Both the position numbers and the translations under genes were made by a program. A DNA stretch of 64,000 nt from JAAYYM01 sp964483155 (GTDB lineage Bacteria > Bacillota > Clostridia > Lachnospirales > Lachnospiraceae), in the NCBI GenBank assembly GCA_964483155.1, contig CAZAAC010000007.1:11101-75100 (forward strand), read 5' to 3'. Positions 8,685-17,693 of the stretch are shown piece by piece. The notes under the pieces are model-generated. The model saw only the letters and a list, made by a program, of their open reading frames with translations. It was not told the DNA's origin and did not search any database. Numbering within the stretch: the stretch's first letter is position 1; each line of letters opens with the position of its first letter.

Positions 8685-9473
8685 ATGAAGAAGAAACAAC
8701 TATTTATTACTTTAACAGCAATGGCTCTTACGGCAACACTTGCAATCGGTGGAACACTGGCTTATATGAGTACAACTACAGAGACAAAAGAAAACGTATT
8801 TTCAAGTTCAGACCTTGGCGGATATATTGAAGAAGTTTTTGATGAAGAAACAGCTGAAAAGTATACCCCGGGTGATGTTATTACAAAAGCACCATTAATA
8901 GGACTTGAGTCTGATAGTAAAAGTAATGCATATGTAGCAGCAAGAATAGTATGCTCATATAATGATGTATCTGGTAACAGGGTCGAAATTTCATTAGAAG
9001 ATTTTCAAAAAAATTATGGAACCTTAAATTATATAAATAGTATGGGGGTTAGTGCAAATGGAATAAATGCAGATGCATGGGAAAAATTAGAGGGATCAAC
9101 AGGAGATGTTTATGCTTATATAGGAAGTGATAAGGCATTAAAAGAACTCGTTGCTGGAGCAAAAACAGAAAACTTGTTTGATACAGTAACAGTAAATATT
9201 GGAATTTTAGAGCAAATAAAATCAAAATATGCTTCACAAACTGTATATGAAGAAACATCACCAGGCGTTTTTACAGAAGTAGAGAAAACAGAATCGTCTT
9301 CACAGAGCAAAGCTCTTTACATAAAAAACAGCGATGGTTCATATGATATAGTTGATATTTATAAACTTCCTGAGTTTGAAATTGATGTGCAAGGCTTCCT
9401 AGTTCAGAGTACAGGGATGGAGTATGAAGTAGGATATCTAAATGCATTAAAAGAGTTAGTAGCAGCAAACTAA
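8685..9473 (+). CDS. TasA/camelysin-like secreted matrix protein, copy 3
   Basis: A 262-residue protein starting at ATG 8685 with GGAGG 8 bases upstream. The signal peptide has the core LFITLTAMALTATLAIGGTL followed by AYMSTTTETKENVFSSSDL, a textbook SipW-type junction. The motif TPGDVITKAPLIGLESDSKS precedes AYVAARIVCSY. The 83-base gap to copy 2 is AT-rich with no clear terminator, so co-transcription with local promoters is possible. The protein contains long Thr/Ser/Glu-rich loops (VYEETSPGVFTEVEKTESSS) that could be surface exposed. Confidence 0.85.
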   Translation: MKKKQLFITLTAMALTATLAIGGTLAYMSTTTETKENVFSSSDLGGYIEEVFDEETAEKYTPGDVITKAPLIGLESDSKSNAYVAARIVCSYNDVSGNRVEISLEDFQKNYGTLNYINSMGVSANGINADAWEKLEGSTGDVYAYIGSDKALKELVAGAKTENLFDTVTVNIGILEQIKSKYASQTVYEETSPGVFTEVEKTESSSQSKALYIKNSDGSYDIVDIYKLPEFEIDVQGFLVQSTGMEYEVGYLNALKELVAAN

Positions 9474-9535
9474 AAGACATTTTTATTATAATATAGAGAG
9501 CAACATGAATTATATTATACGAGGGAGAAAAAGAA

Positions 9536-10207
9536 ATGAATAAAAGAAAATTAATAATAATAATTAGCTGTACCATAGTATTATCAGTTGCAGTAATTGG
9601 TACAACGCTTGCGTTAATGTCAGATAAAACAGAAGTAAAAGAAAACGTATTCTCAACAGCAGGTATTAGCGGGGAGCTGAAAGAGCCATTATGGGATAAT
9701 GACGATTTTACTAATACTGAAAATCAAGTTCTCTCAGGAAATACAATTTCAGAGAATGAATTAGGTAATAAAAAAGCTGAGAATTTTGTTCCAGGAAGAG
9801 AAATTCCAAAGGATCCAGCTGTTGCAAATACTTCAGAGAGTAGTGTGTGGATTGCTGTAACATTAGGTTACAAATATAATGATAAGGCATGTGATTGGGA
9901 TACTCTATTTGGAAAGAAAGGTTTTGCAGAAATTGATATGAATACCTCAGATTGGGAATTTAGTGATGACAAAAAAATTGCTTATTATAGATATCCTGTT
10001 GAGGCAGGTAAAAAAACCAAAACACTATTTAATAAAATTGAAATAAAAAAAGAAGCAAACACAAAAGAAACAGTAAGTGAGGGCAATATTATATGTATTG
10101 CTATGGGTGATTTTAAAATTGATTTAACAGCGTATCTTGTTCAAACAGAAGGCGTAGATAGTGTTAAAGAAGGTATGCAATATCAGTATCCAGACATTTT
10201 TAAATAA
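9536..10207 (+). CDS. TasA/camelysin-like secreted matrix protein, copy 4
   Basis: A 223-residue protein behind a GAGGGAG site. The signal peptide (KRKLIIIISCTIVLSVAVIG) is followed by TTLALMSDKTEVKENVFSTA. The motif VPGREIPKDPAVANTSESS precedes VWIAVTLGYKY. Between the signal and that motif is a short linker with ISENE, the same motif that is repeated in the vWA protein. It shares the KENVFS junction with copy 3, so the two may be a more recent duplication. Confidence 0.84.
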   Translation: MNKRKLIIIISCTIVLSVAVIGTTLALMSDKTEVKENVFSTAGISGELKEPLWDNDDFTNTENQVLSGNTISENELGNKKAENFVPGREIPKDPAVANTSESSVWIAVTLGYKYNDKACDWDTLFGKKGFAEIDMNTSDWEFSDDKKIAYYRYPVEAGKKTKTLFNKIEIKKEANTKETVSEGNIICIAMGDFKIDLTAYLVQTEGVDSVKEGMQYQYPDIFK

Positions 10208-10281
10208 TTAGGTTAAGAATATTATAATAGTGTGATAGCTGTCTCTTTTTCATTATTTTAGTATTCACAGGGAGATACTCT

Positions 10282-10983
10282 ATGAATAGAACTAAGAAAA
10301 TAGCACTAGTAATTCTATCAGTTACACTAATTACAACAATCCTAATTGGAGGTTCGCTGGCTTATTTTACAGATGAAGATGAGGTCAAAAATGTTATAAC
10401 AATGGGACATGTTCAAATATCATTAAACGAACCAGAGTTTGAAAAAGCTACGACAAGCGAAAATATAGTTACCTACCGAATGGCAGATGTCTTACCGACA
10501 CAGACGATAGATAAAGATCCTACAATTACTATTGGAAACGGGTCAGAAGATTGCTATTTGAGAATAAGTATTGTAGTAGAAGGGTTTGATGGGCTGCCAG
10601 AGAATGCAAAAAAGACATCTAATCAGTATTGTAAAGAGTTAGAAGAATTATTAGAAGTAAAATTGGATGATAGAACAACAGTATCGTTAAATAACATTAA
10701 CTCAGGATGGCTTAAGTCGGGAGCCTACTATTACTACCAAAATGGAAAAGAAGGTATGGATTTGAAAGAAGGAGTATGTAGCGCAGGTGATGTTATTCCG
10801 GTATTTTCTCAGTTTACAATTCCAAGAAATTGGGGAAGTGATGTGGCTGGGCAAGAATTTAAAATTATTATTTTTGCAGAAGCAGTTCAAGCAAATTACT
10901 TTTCCCCAACAAGGGATAGTAATAATAAAATTATTGCTTGGAAATACGACGATGGTACTTATATAATACCGGAAAAGTACTAA
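10282..10983 (+). CDS. TasA/camelysin-like secreted matrix protein, copy 5
   Basis: A 233-residue protein behind a GGGAGA site. The signal peptide (ALVILSVTLITTILIGG) is followed by SLAYFTDEDEVKNVITMGHV, closely matching the TasA/CalY consensus in which the mature chain starts at a Phe/Tyr-rich strand. The family motif is altered (LPTQTIDKDPTITIGNGSED then CYLRISIVV). It ends in a short polar tail with no anchor. Of the five copies it is the closest in layout to minimal camelysin-type proteins. Confidence 0.85.
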   Translation: MNRTKKIALVILSVTLITTILIGGSLAYFTDEDEVKNVITMGHVQISLNEPEFEKATTSENIVTYRMADVLPTQTIDKDPTITIGNGSEDCYLRISIVVEGFDGLPENAKKTSNQYCKELEELLEVKLDDRTTVSLNNINSGWLKSGAYYYYQNGKEGMDLKEGVCSAGDVIPVFSQFTIPRNWGSDVAGQEFKIIIFAEAVQANYFSPTRDSNNKIIAWKYDDGTYIIPEKY

Positions 10984-11166
10984 ATATCAATAGAAAAAAG
11001 ATTAAATTTATTTAGAAATGATGAAAGGAAAAATTGTCAATATACAGTTTATATTATCAAGTATAAACCGTAGCGTAATTTATTTTGCGAGAAGAGTAAG
11101 ATGAGAGAGTATAAGTATATTATAATATAGCAATAAGCAAGAATTGCATTTTGAAGGAGATATACT

Positions 11167-11364
11167 ATGCAAAAGCAAATAAGGGAAATAGAAGAGAATC
11201 AAAGTTTCATTCTAGAAATAAAAAGTAAAGAAAATCATACTTGGCAAGGGTCGGTAGCTTGGGTCGAGGGCAAAAAAAAAGAAAATTTTAGAAGTGCATT
11301 AGAGTTATTAAAACTCATTGACTCAACGTTTGAGAGAACATTACAAAATGAAGTCAATTCTTAG
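11167..11364 (+). CDS. 65-residue WQG-motif protein
   Basis: A small, soluble-looking protein behind GAAGGAG. The core (LEIKSKENHTWQGSVAWVEG then NFRSALELLKLID) matches the last 40 residues of the 139-residue protein beside the SARP gene: both show I-x-S-basic-x-N-x-(S/T)-WQG and then F-(K/R)-x-x-L-x-L. The function is unknown. It lies 15 bases upstream of the signal peptidase-sortase fusion and is probably in its transcript. The 183-base gap before it is AT-rich and holds TATAAT at 11121 without a convincing -35 box. Confidence 0.68.
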   Translation: MQKQIREIEENQSFILEIKSKENHTWQGSVAWVEGKKKENFRSALELLKLIDSTFERTLQNEVNS

Positions 11365-11379
11365 ATAAAGGGATAAAGA

Positions 11380-12723
11380 TTGAAAAAGAACAAGAGAAGG
11401 TATTTAATAAAAATTTTAAATATACTAGGGATTCTTATGATGGTTGCGGTAATTGCCGTAACCATTCCATTTACGGTACCAAAATTATTAGGTTTTCAGA
11501 TATATGAAGTCTTAACAGGAAGCATGGAACCTACATATCCAATTGGAAGTATAGTCTATATAAAAGAAACTGGTGCAGAAAAAATTAAGATAGGAGATGC
11601 AATTACATATACATTAGGCAAAAACACTACATATGTGATGACACATAGGGTTGTAGAACAACTAGAAGATAAACAGGCATTTATTACAAAAGGGGATGCA
11701 AATACTTCTATAGACGAAGTTCCCGTTTCCTATAAAAGAATAATTGGGAAACCTGTTTTTTGTTTGCCAAAACTATCATTTTTTTTGAAATTGATTTATA
11801 CAACCAAAGGAAAGACTATTATTTTATGTATTTTTGCTAGTTCTCTTCTGTTATGGATAATTGCACAAATAATAAAAAATATAGAATATTCTGAAAAGAA
11901 TAGTGGTAGTAAGAAAAACTATGTTATTAAAAACAAGAGAAGAGACAATACGATAAGAGTAATCATCCGATTAATGGCTTTAATTTCAGTTACTTTCGCA
12001 GTAGTATGCATATTTATAATTTTACTTAGTTATATAAAAGCAGAGAATGAGTACAAGATATTACAACAAAGAGTTACATCGACAAACTGTATCGTAGAAA
12101 AAGCAATTAGTTCAAGAAACAATAAAGAAATACTTTTTATTCCAAATACGAAAATCACAGAAAATCTCAAGATGCTTGAAGCAGAAAACAGAGATACAAA
12201 AGGATGGATTTCCTTTGATAATTTAGATATTAATTATCCAATTATGCAAGGCAAAGATAATGCTTTCTATTTAACACACACTTTTTCTAACACAGAGAAT
12301 AACGCAGGAAGTATATTTATGGATACAGGAAATACTATAAATTTTATGGATTTTCATACAATTATATACGGACATAGTATGAAAAACGGATCTATGTTTG
12401 GATTATTAAAAAAATACAATGAAGTTAATTTTTATGATGAAAACAAGTTCTTTACTATTTATACAATTGATAAAGTTTATAGATATCAAATTTTTTCTGT
12501 ACATACTATTTTAGAAAATGATGAGATTTATACAATATGGTATACTCCAGATAAAAACAATGTAAATTTCGGAGAATTTGTAAATAGAATGAAAAATAAT
12601 TCTTGGTATGATACAGGTGTTGAAATATTAGACTCTGATAGAGTAGTGACACTTTCTACTTGTACAGCGTCTGATGAAAAAAGATTTGTAGTACATGGAA
12701 AGTTAATAGCTATATATAAATAG
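11380..12723 (+). CDS. Fusion of SipW-like signal peptidase and class B-type sortase
   Basis: A 447-residue protein starting at TTG behind AAAGGGA, in one unbroken frame. Residues 1-125 are a SipW-like peptidase: helix 13-37, catalytic Ser48 in LTGSMEPTY, His89 in VMTHRV, and KGDAN at 104-108. Two further helices lie near 130-160 and 192-222. Residues about 250-447 are a sortase: GWISFDNLDINYPIMQG, His332 in YGHSMKNGSMFG, Cys428 in LSTCTAS and Arg435 in KRFVVHGKL, which together make the complete His-Cys-Arg set of class B enzymes. Both active sites should face outward. The gene follows five SipW-type precursors, and a sorting-signal protein is encoded upstream, so one enzyme could both trim and attach surface proteins. 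The fusion is seen directly; the coupling is inferred. Confidence 0.9.
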   Translation: MKKNKRRYLIKILNILGILMMVAVIAVTIPFTVPKLLGFQIYEVLTGSMEPTYPIGSIVYIKETGAEKIKIGDAITYTLGKNTTYVMTHRVVEQLEDKQAFITKGDANTSIDEVPVSYKRIIGKPVFCLPKLSFFLKLIYTTKGKTIILCIFASSLLLWIIAQIIKNIEYSEKNSGSKKNYVIKNKRRDNTIRVIIRLMALISVTFAVVCIFIILLSYIKAENEYKILQQRVTSTNCIVEKAISSRNNKEILFIPNTKITENLKMLEAENRDTKGWISFDNLDINYPIMQGKDNAFYLTHTFSNTENNAGSIFMDTGNTINFMDFHTIIYGHSMKNGSMFGLLKKYNEVNFYDENKFFTIYTIDKVYRYQIFSVHTILENDEIYTIWYTPDKNNVNFGEFVNRMKNNSWYDTGVEILDSDRVVTLSTCTASDEKRFVVHGKLIAIYK

Positions 12724-12842
12724 AAATTTTTAGTATTTTGCTATTTCTTTTTATTGTAAAAGAGATTATACTCAGTAGTAGCACAATATTCAGTTTAAAT
12801 AAGAGTATATATAAGTTTAAATAAAACATTTTTTCAAGATTA

Positions 12843-12884
12843 AAGCTGAATGTTTCGTAGGAATTGCGATTGTTCGGCTTTTTC
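12843..12884 (+). terminator. Probable terminator of the matrix locus
   Basis: AAGCTGAA at 12843-12850 pairs with TTCGGCTT at 12873-12880 (one G-U pair), followed by TTTC. It lies 120 bases after the fusion gene; the stretch before it is AT-rich without other structure. Confidence 0.55.
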
Positions 12885-12893
12885 TCTTATATG

Positions 12894-12921
12894 TTTACAA
12901 TAATACACTTTTTGATATAAG
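12894..12921 (+). promoter_or_regulatory. Possible V-ATPase operon promoter
   Basis: TTTACA, a 16-base spacer and TATAAG lie about 45 bases ahead of the first ATPase gene. An alternative -10 (TATAAT at 12930) has no good partner. Confidence 0.3.
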
Positions 12922-12966
12922 ATAATGACTATAATATATTATTATTTTGAGAAAGGCGATGAATAG

Positions 12967-13278
12967 ATGAAAGAAATAATAAATCAATTGTCTGAAATAG
13001 AAAAAGCAGCCAGTGATATTGTTTATGAAGCTACAAAGAAAAAAGATAGTATTTTTAAAGAAGTTGAAGAAAAGAAAAGAACACTTGATTTTGAGATGGA
13101 ACAGGAAGTAAAAGAAAAAGCAAGTATATTAAATAAGAGTCTTCATGAAAAAATGGAAAACGATATGAAAGAACTAAGATCAAATACAAATGAGTCTATT
13201 GAAATGATACAAGAAATTTATGACACAAAACATAATGATATTGCTCAGGATATTATGAATAGAATAATAGGTGTGTGA
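12967..13278 (+). CDS. V-type ATPase peripheral stalk subunit G/H
   Basis: A 103-residue, highly charged protein predicted to be one long coiled coil (EIEKAASDIVYEATKKKD through VKEKASILNKS). Length and position match the AhaH/NtpF stalk subunit, which pairs with subunit E to hold the catalytic head still. It is the first gene of the operon and nearly abuts subunit C. Sequence identity in such coiled coils is low, so the call leans on operon context. Confidence 0.75.
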   Translation: MKEIINQLSEIEKAASDIVYEATKKKDSIFKEVEEKKRTLDFEMEQEVKEKASILNKSLHEKMENDMKELRSNTNESIEMIQEIYDTKHNDIAQDIMNRIIGV

Positions 13279-13282
13279 TAAT

Positions 13283-14341
13283 ATGAGTGGACTTAGAACT
13301 TACAGTGGTATTACTACTAAAATTCGTGCAATCAGAAGTAGAATGTTAAAAAAAGAACAATTTCTAGAGATGGCAGGGTTTCATAGTGTAGTTGAAGTGA
13401 TAAACTATCTAAAGGGAACAGATGCTTATAAGGATATGTTTATGTCTATTAAGCCAGAAGAACTTCATCGTGGAAACATAGAAAAATTATTAAAAATGTG
13501 TTATTACAAAGACTTTGAAAACCTATATCTTTTTGCAAATACGGAACAGAGAAAATACTTATTGCTTTTTTTTAAACGTTATGAGTTATCTTTTTTAAAA
13601 GGCTGTTTACGTAATATTTGTCGAACTAATAGCGAAGATAGAAGTAATAAGGAAGTAATTTCTATTTTTAAGAAATATTCAAAATTAGATGCTGAAGCTT
13701 TGCAGGCTGAGGTGACAATAGAAGGTTTTGTAGAGAAATTGAAGGGTACAGGATATTATTTACGACTAAAACATGTGATTGAGAATGAAAAACATTCACT
13801 ATTTGATTATGAAATAGCACTTGATTATTACTATTTTACAATGCTGTGGAAGGAGCAAAAGAAAAAATATAAAGGACTTGATGCCAAAATCATGGAAAGA
13901 TCACTTGGTTATAAAATAGACATACTTAATATGCAGTGGATATATCGTTCTAAAAAGTATTATATGTTATCAGAAGCAGAGGTCTATGCTATGTTGATTC
14001 CCATTAATTACATGCTAACAAAAGCAGATATTGTGGAGTTGGTTGAGTCAAAAAATATAGAAGATTTATCTGTAGCTTTACGTAATACTTTTTATGGTAA
14101 GTTATATCCTGAGATTGTCGGTGAGAATCTGGAAGATATATATATATATCTTTTGGATAAAGTACATGAAAAAGACGGCATGAAGTATCCATATTCGGTA
14201 GCTATTATCAACTCCTATTTGTATAAGAAAGAGTATGAGATTAATAAAATTACAACTATCATGGAAGCGATTAGGTATAGTCTTGATTATGAAAAAATAA
14301 TACACTATGCAAGATTAAAAGAAGGAAGTACAGGAAGATGA
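13283..14341 (+). CDS. ntpC: V-type ATPase subunit C (AC39/NtpC family)
   Basis: A 352-residue protein. ATG 13283 is preferred to GTG 13271 because family members begin near the YSGITTKIRAIRSRML segment seen here and AGGTG lies at the right distance. The chain is helical with the three-repeat pattern of V0 subunit d (for example ALDYYYFTMLWKEQKKK). It forms the funnel-shaped socket that links the central rotor shaft (D, F) to the K ring. Its stop overlaps the start of subunit I by 4 bases. Confidence 0.88.
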   Translation: MSGLRTYSGITTKIRAIRSRMLKKEQFLEMAGFHSVVEVINYLKGTDAYKDMFMSIKPEELHRGNIEKLLKMCYYKDFENLYLFANTEQRKYLLLFFKRYELSFLKGCLRNICRTNSEDRSNKEVISIFKKYSKLDAEALQAEVTIEGFVEKLKGTGYYLRLKHVIENEKHSLFDYEIALDYYYFTMLWKEQKKKYKGLDAKIMERSLGYKIDILNMQWIYRSKKYYMLSEAEVYAMLIPINYMLTKADIVELVESKNIEDLSVALRNTFYGKLYPEIVGENLEDIYIYLLDKVHEKDGMKYPYSVAIINSYLYKKEYEINKITTIMEAIRYSLDYEKIIHYARLKEGSTGR

Positions 14342-16293
14342 TCAGGAAAATGAAATTTATAAATATAATGGGACCGGTTTCCGAGTTTGATCGTGTTGTC
14401 CAAAATTATTTTCAAAAATATGATATTCAATTAGAAAATGCACTTTCGGAGCTTAAAACAGTGCATGATATTAAACCATTTATTGAAAGTAATCCTTATG
14501 AGAGTAAATTGCGAAAATGTGAAGAACTTGCTTCACAAATCGAGGGACAATTACTATTTTCGGAAGAGATAAATAATAAAGAAGAGATTTCTGTTAAGGA
14601 AGCCATAAAAACAGTTGAAAAGATTGATACTGCATTAAAGGAAATGCAGGAACAGATTGACATGTTCGTGGCAGAAAAGAATTCAAATGAGGAGTCATTA
14701 AAAAAAATACAACCTTTTCGATCTTTAAATTTTGAAGTTTCGGCAATTTTAGATTTTAAATTTATTAAATTTAGATTCGGCAAATTTCCAAAAGAATACT
14801 ATGACAGATTCTGTAAAACTGTTTATGATAATACAATGTCGATTTTTTTGAATTGCTATGATGATTTGGAATATGTATGGGGCGTTTATTTTGTTCCTAT
14901 TGAAGTGGCAGATAAAGTAGATGCAATTTTGACATCACTGCACTTTGAAAGAATTTTTATTCCAGATGAATATGAAGGGACAACAGAAGAGGCCTGCCTT
15001 TGTTTGGAAAAACAAATAGAAGATTTTAGTCAGGAAATAAAAAAGGTAATTATACATCAAAAAAAATTATTAACAGAAAACATACAAAAAATATATTTTG
15101 CAAAGGAATGGTTAACACAGCAGACGAATAGTTTTGATGTAAGAAAGTTAGCCGCATGTACAGATAAAGAAGAAAATACATATTTTATTTTATGTGGATG
15201 GATTACAGAAGAGGATGAAAGTAAACTGGAAATGGATTTGTTGGAGGATAATAATATAACTTGTTTTGCAGAGGATGAGCATAGAAATATTTTCAGCAAA
15301 CCACCTACGGAGTTAAAAAACCCAAAGATTTTTAAACCGTTCGAGATGTATGTTCGTATGTATGGCTTGCCTGCATATAATGAATTGGATCCAACAATAT
15401 TTGTTGCTTTAACATATTCTTTTATTTTTGGCATTATGTTTGGAGATGTTGGGCAGGGGTTATGCTTAATTATAGGCGGTTTTCTTTTTTATAAACTTAA
15501 GAAAGCTGATTTGGCTGCAATTATTGGGACTTGTGGAGTGTTTTCTACAATCTTTGGAGCATTGTTTGGAAGTGTGTTTGGGTTTGAAGAATTAATAGAA
15601 CCTTTATGGATTAGACCAATTAGTTATATGTCAGAAGTCCCATTTGTAGGAAAATTAAATTATATTTTTATTGTTACGGTTGGTTTTGGTATGTTTATTA
15701 TTCTTTTAACTATGGTATTCAATATTATCAATTCATATAAGAGCCATAATTTAGAAAAAGGAATTTTTGATACAAACGGTATTGCCGGTTTCGTTTTCTT
15801 TGGTGCAACAGTAGTATCATTAATTCTATTAATTAATGGGTATGCTATGCCAGGAGGAATTCTTTTATTTATTATGTTTGGTCTTCCACTTTTAGCAATA
15901 GCATTAAAAGAGCCAATAATGAATCTAATAGAGAAAAAGGCTAAGATTTTACCAGAAGAGAAGGGAATGTATATCACACAGACATTTTTTGAATTGTTTG
16001 AAGTATTGCTGGGCTACTTTTCGAATACACTTTCGTTTGTCCGTATTGGGGCATTTGCAGTTAGTCATGCAGCGATGATGGAGGTTGTCTTAATGTTAGC
16101 TGGAGCGGAGCAGGGTCGCGCAAACATTATTATTATAATAATTGGAAATATTTTTGTTTGTGGAATGGAGGGTTTAATTGTTGGAATACAAGTATTGAGA
16201 CTAGAATTTTATGAAATGTTTAGTCGCTTCTATATGGGAACGGGCCATGCATTTAAGCCATTTAGAGCAAGTTTAAAAACAAATAATAAGTAA
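14338..16293 (+). CDS. ntpI: V-type ATPase subunit I (a-subunit, NtpI)
   Basis: A 651-residue protein. The cytoplasmic N-terminal half (about 1-330) has coiled-coil arms, and the C-terminal half holds about 7-8 membrane helices beginning at YSFIFGIMFGDVGQGLCLI. The conserved region ending in NTLSFVRIGAFAVSHAAM contains the essential Arg in FVRIGAF that releases the ion from the rotor ring. Length and motif order are normal for the family. It is translationally coupled to subunit C. Confidence 0.95.
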   Translation: MIRKMKFINIMGPVSEFDRVVQNYFQKYDIQLENALSELKTVHDIKPFIESNPYESKLRKCEELASQIEGQLLFSEEINNKEEISVKEAIKTVEKIDTALKEMQEQIDMFVAEKNSNEESLKKIQPFRSLNFEVSAILDFKFIKFRFGKFPKEYYDRFCKTVYDNTMSIFLNCYDDLEYVWGVYFVPIEVADKVDAILTSLHFERIFIPDEYEGTTEEACLCLEKQIEDFSQEIKKVIIHQKKLLTENIQKIYFAKEWLTQQTNSFDVRKLAACTDKEENTYFILCGWITEEDESKLEMDLLEDNNITCFAEDEHRNIFSKPPTELKNPKIFKPFEMYVRMYGLPAYNELDPTIFVALTYSFIFGIMFGDVGQGLCLIIGGFLFYKLKKADLAAIIGTCGVFSTIFGALFGSVFGFEELIEPLWIRPISYMSEVPFVGKLNYIFIVTVGFGMFIILLTMVFNIINSYKSHNLEKGIFDTNGIAGFVFFGATVVSLILLINGYAMPGGILLFIMFGLPLLAIALKEPIMNLIEKKAKILPEEKGMYITQTFFELFEVLLGYFSNTLSFVRIGAFAVSHAAMMEVVLMLAGAEQGRANIIIIIIGNIFVCGMEGLIVGIQVLRLEFYEMFSRFYMGTGHAFKPFRASLKTNNK

Positions 16294-16327
16294 ATAATAG
16301 TAGAAAAAATTTAAGGAGGTCATTATT

Positions 16328-16753
16328 ATGACAATAGCAGTAAAAATTATTTTGGCAATAGCATTAATATTAAGTATCGTAATTCCATTTGGTGCATTTC
16401 TTCTTGGAGAACAGAGTAAAGGAAGATATAAGTCAACTATAGGTGTTAATGCATTTTTTTTCTTTTCTACACTATTGATTGCGAACATCTTAATGTTTAA
16501 TACTGCTTACGCAGCAGAAGTAACAGCATCATCTGGAATTTCTGTTGGACTTGGTTATATTGGAGCAGCAATCGCAACAGGTCTTTCTTGCATGGGTGGC
16601 GGTATTGCAGTTGCATCAGCTGCCAGTGCTGCACTTGGGGCAATTAGCGAAGATCAAAGCATCTTAGGTAAGTCACTTATTTTTGTCGGATTGGCAGAAG
16701 GTATTGCATTATATGGATTAATTGTGTCTTTTATGATATTAGGCAAGCTATAA
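16328..16753 (+). CDS. ntpK: V-type ATPase proteolipid subunit K
   Basis: A 141-residue protein with four membrane helices, behind GGAGG. The second hairpin is well conserved: a Gly/Ala-rich third helix (GLGYIGAAIATGLSCMGGGI), the loop GAISEDQSILGKS, and the ion-binding Glu124 in FVGLAEGIALYGLI. The first hairpin is divergent and lacks a carboxylate, as usual for double-hairpin V-type rotor subunits with one ion site per four helices. Whether H+ or Na+ is carried cannot be settled by eye. Confidence 0.93.
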   Translation: MTIAVKIILAIALILSIVIPFGAFLLGEQSKGRYKSTIGVNAFFFFSTLLIANILMFNTAYAAEVTASSGISVGLGYIGAAIATGLSCMGGGIAVASAASAALGAISEDQSILGKSLIFVGLAEGIALYGLIVSFMILGKL

Positions 16754-16770
16754 AATAGAGGTATTATTAT

Positions 16771-17079
16771 ATGAAAATGTATTTAATCAGTGATAATGTA
16801 GACACATATACAGGCATGCGCTTAGCAGGCGTAGAAGGAGCCGTAGTTCATGAAAAAGCAGAACTCAAAGAAGAGTTGGATAAGGTTCTCTCAGACAAGA
16901 GCATTGGCATTATCCTGCTGACAGAAAAGTTTGGCAGGGAATTTTCTGATGTCATTGATGAAGTACGTCTAAAAAGAAGAATGCCATTGATTGTAGAAAT
17001 ACCCGATAGGCATGGTACGGGTAGACGGCCTGATTTTATTACTTCATATGTTAATGAAGCAATTGGTTTAAAGCTCTAA
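16771..17079 (+). CDS. V-type ATPase subunit F
   Basis: A 102-residue protein with the classic start of the family (MYLISDNVDTYTGMRLAGVEG) and IGIILLTEKFG in the middle. It binds subunit D in the central shaft of the catalytic head. Length is normal and it sits 17 bases after the K gene. Confidence 0.9.
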   Translation: MKMYLISDNVDTYTGMRLAGVEGAVVHEKAELKEELDKVLSDKSIGIILLTEKFGREFSDVIDEVRLKRRMPLIVEIPDRHGTGRRPDFITSYVNEAIGLKL

Positions 17080-17113
17080 TAATTAGGTAACGTAAGTAAA
17101 GAGGGTGAAAAGA

Positions 17114-17692
17114 ATGACAACGGAAGAGAAAATGCAACATTTTTTAGATAACACAATGTCAAACGCTAGAAAGCAGGCTTATGATTTAATTAAGAGTTAT
17201 TATGCAGCAACAGAAAAAATGTATGAAGAGTATAAAGAAGTTAAGAAGCAAGAGGCAGAAGCACTTATTGAGGCAGAAAAAGAACGTCTGCAGAAGCTTA
17301 TAAATAAAGAAATATCATCTGAGCAGATTCTAATTCGTAAGGAACTTTCGGATAGACATGATAAATTGGTCAGTTTGCTTTTTAATGAGGTCAAAGAACT
17401 TTTAGTGACTTATAAGAAAACGGCGGAGTACCAAAAACTGTTAATTTCACAAATAAAAGAAGAAGCAGATTTTGCAGGAAATGAAGAGATGATTATCTAT
17501 ATTGATATAGATGATGCTGATAAAAAAAATGATCTTGAAAAAGCAACAGGTTGCAAACTTACAGTAAGTAATTACTCTTTTATTGGAGGAACAAGGGCTA
17601 TTACTGATTCAAGAAAAATTTTAATTGATAATTCTTTTGAGACTTTACTGGCAGAAGAGAGAGACAAATTTGTCTTCCAAGGAGGACACTAA
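17114..17692 (+). CDS. V-type ATPase subunit E (peripheral stalk)
   Basis: A 192-residue protein. ATG 17114 follows GAGGGTG; an in-frame GTG at 17105 lies inside that site and is rejected. The N-terminal half is a long charged helix (EEYKEVKKQEAEALIEAEK), and the C-terminal globular part contains YIGG-like FIGGTRAITDSRKILIDNSF, the signature of subunit E. It pairs with the G/H coiled coil. Its stop lies one base before the start of subunit A. Confidence 0.88.
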   Translation: MTTEEKMQHFLDNTMSNARKQAYDLIKSYYAATEKMYEEYKEVKKQEAEALIEAEKERLQKLINKEISSEQILIRKELSDRHDKLVSLLFNEVKELLVTYKKTAEYQKLLISQIKEEADFAGNEEMIIYIDIDDADKKNDLEKATGCKLTVSNYSFIGGTRAITDSRKILIDNSFETLLAEERDKFVFQGGH

Positions 17693-17693
17693 A

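Noticed and set aside
11380..12723. Signal peptidase-sortase fusion as a frameshift artefact of two genes
   Set aside because: The frame is continuous through two plausible helices, and the sortase half has no ribosome site or start codon in a suitable place of its own.
12912..12935. TTGATA with TATAAT ahead of the V-ATPase operon
   Set aside because: The spacer is only 12 bases, too short for a sigma-A promoter.
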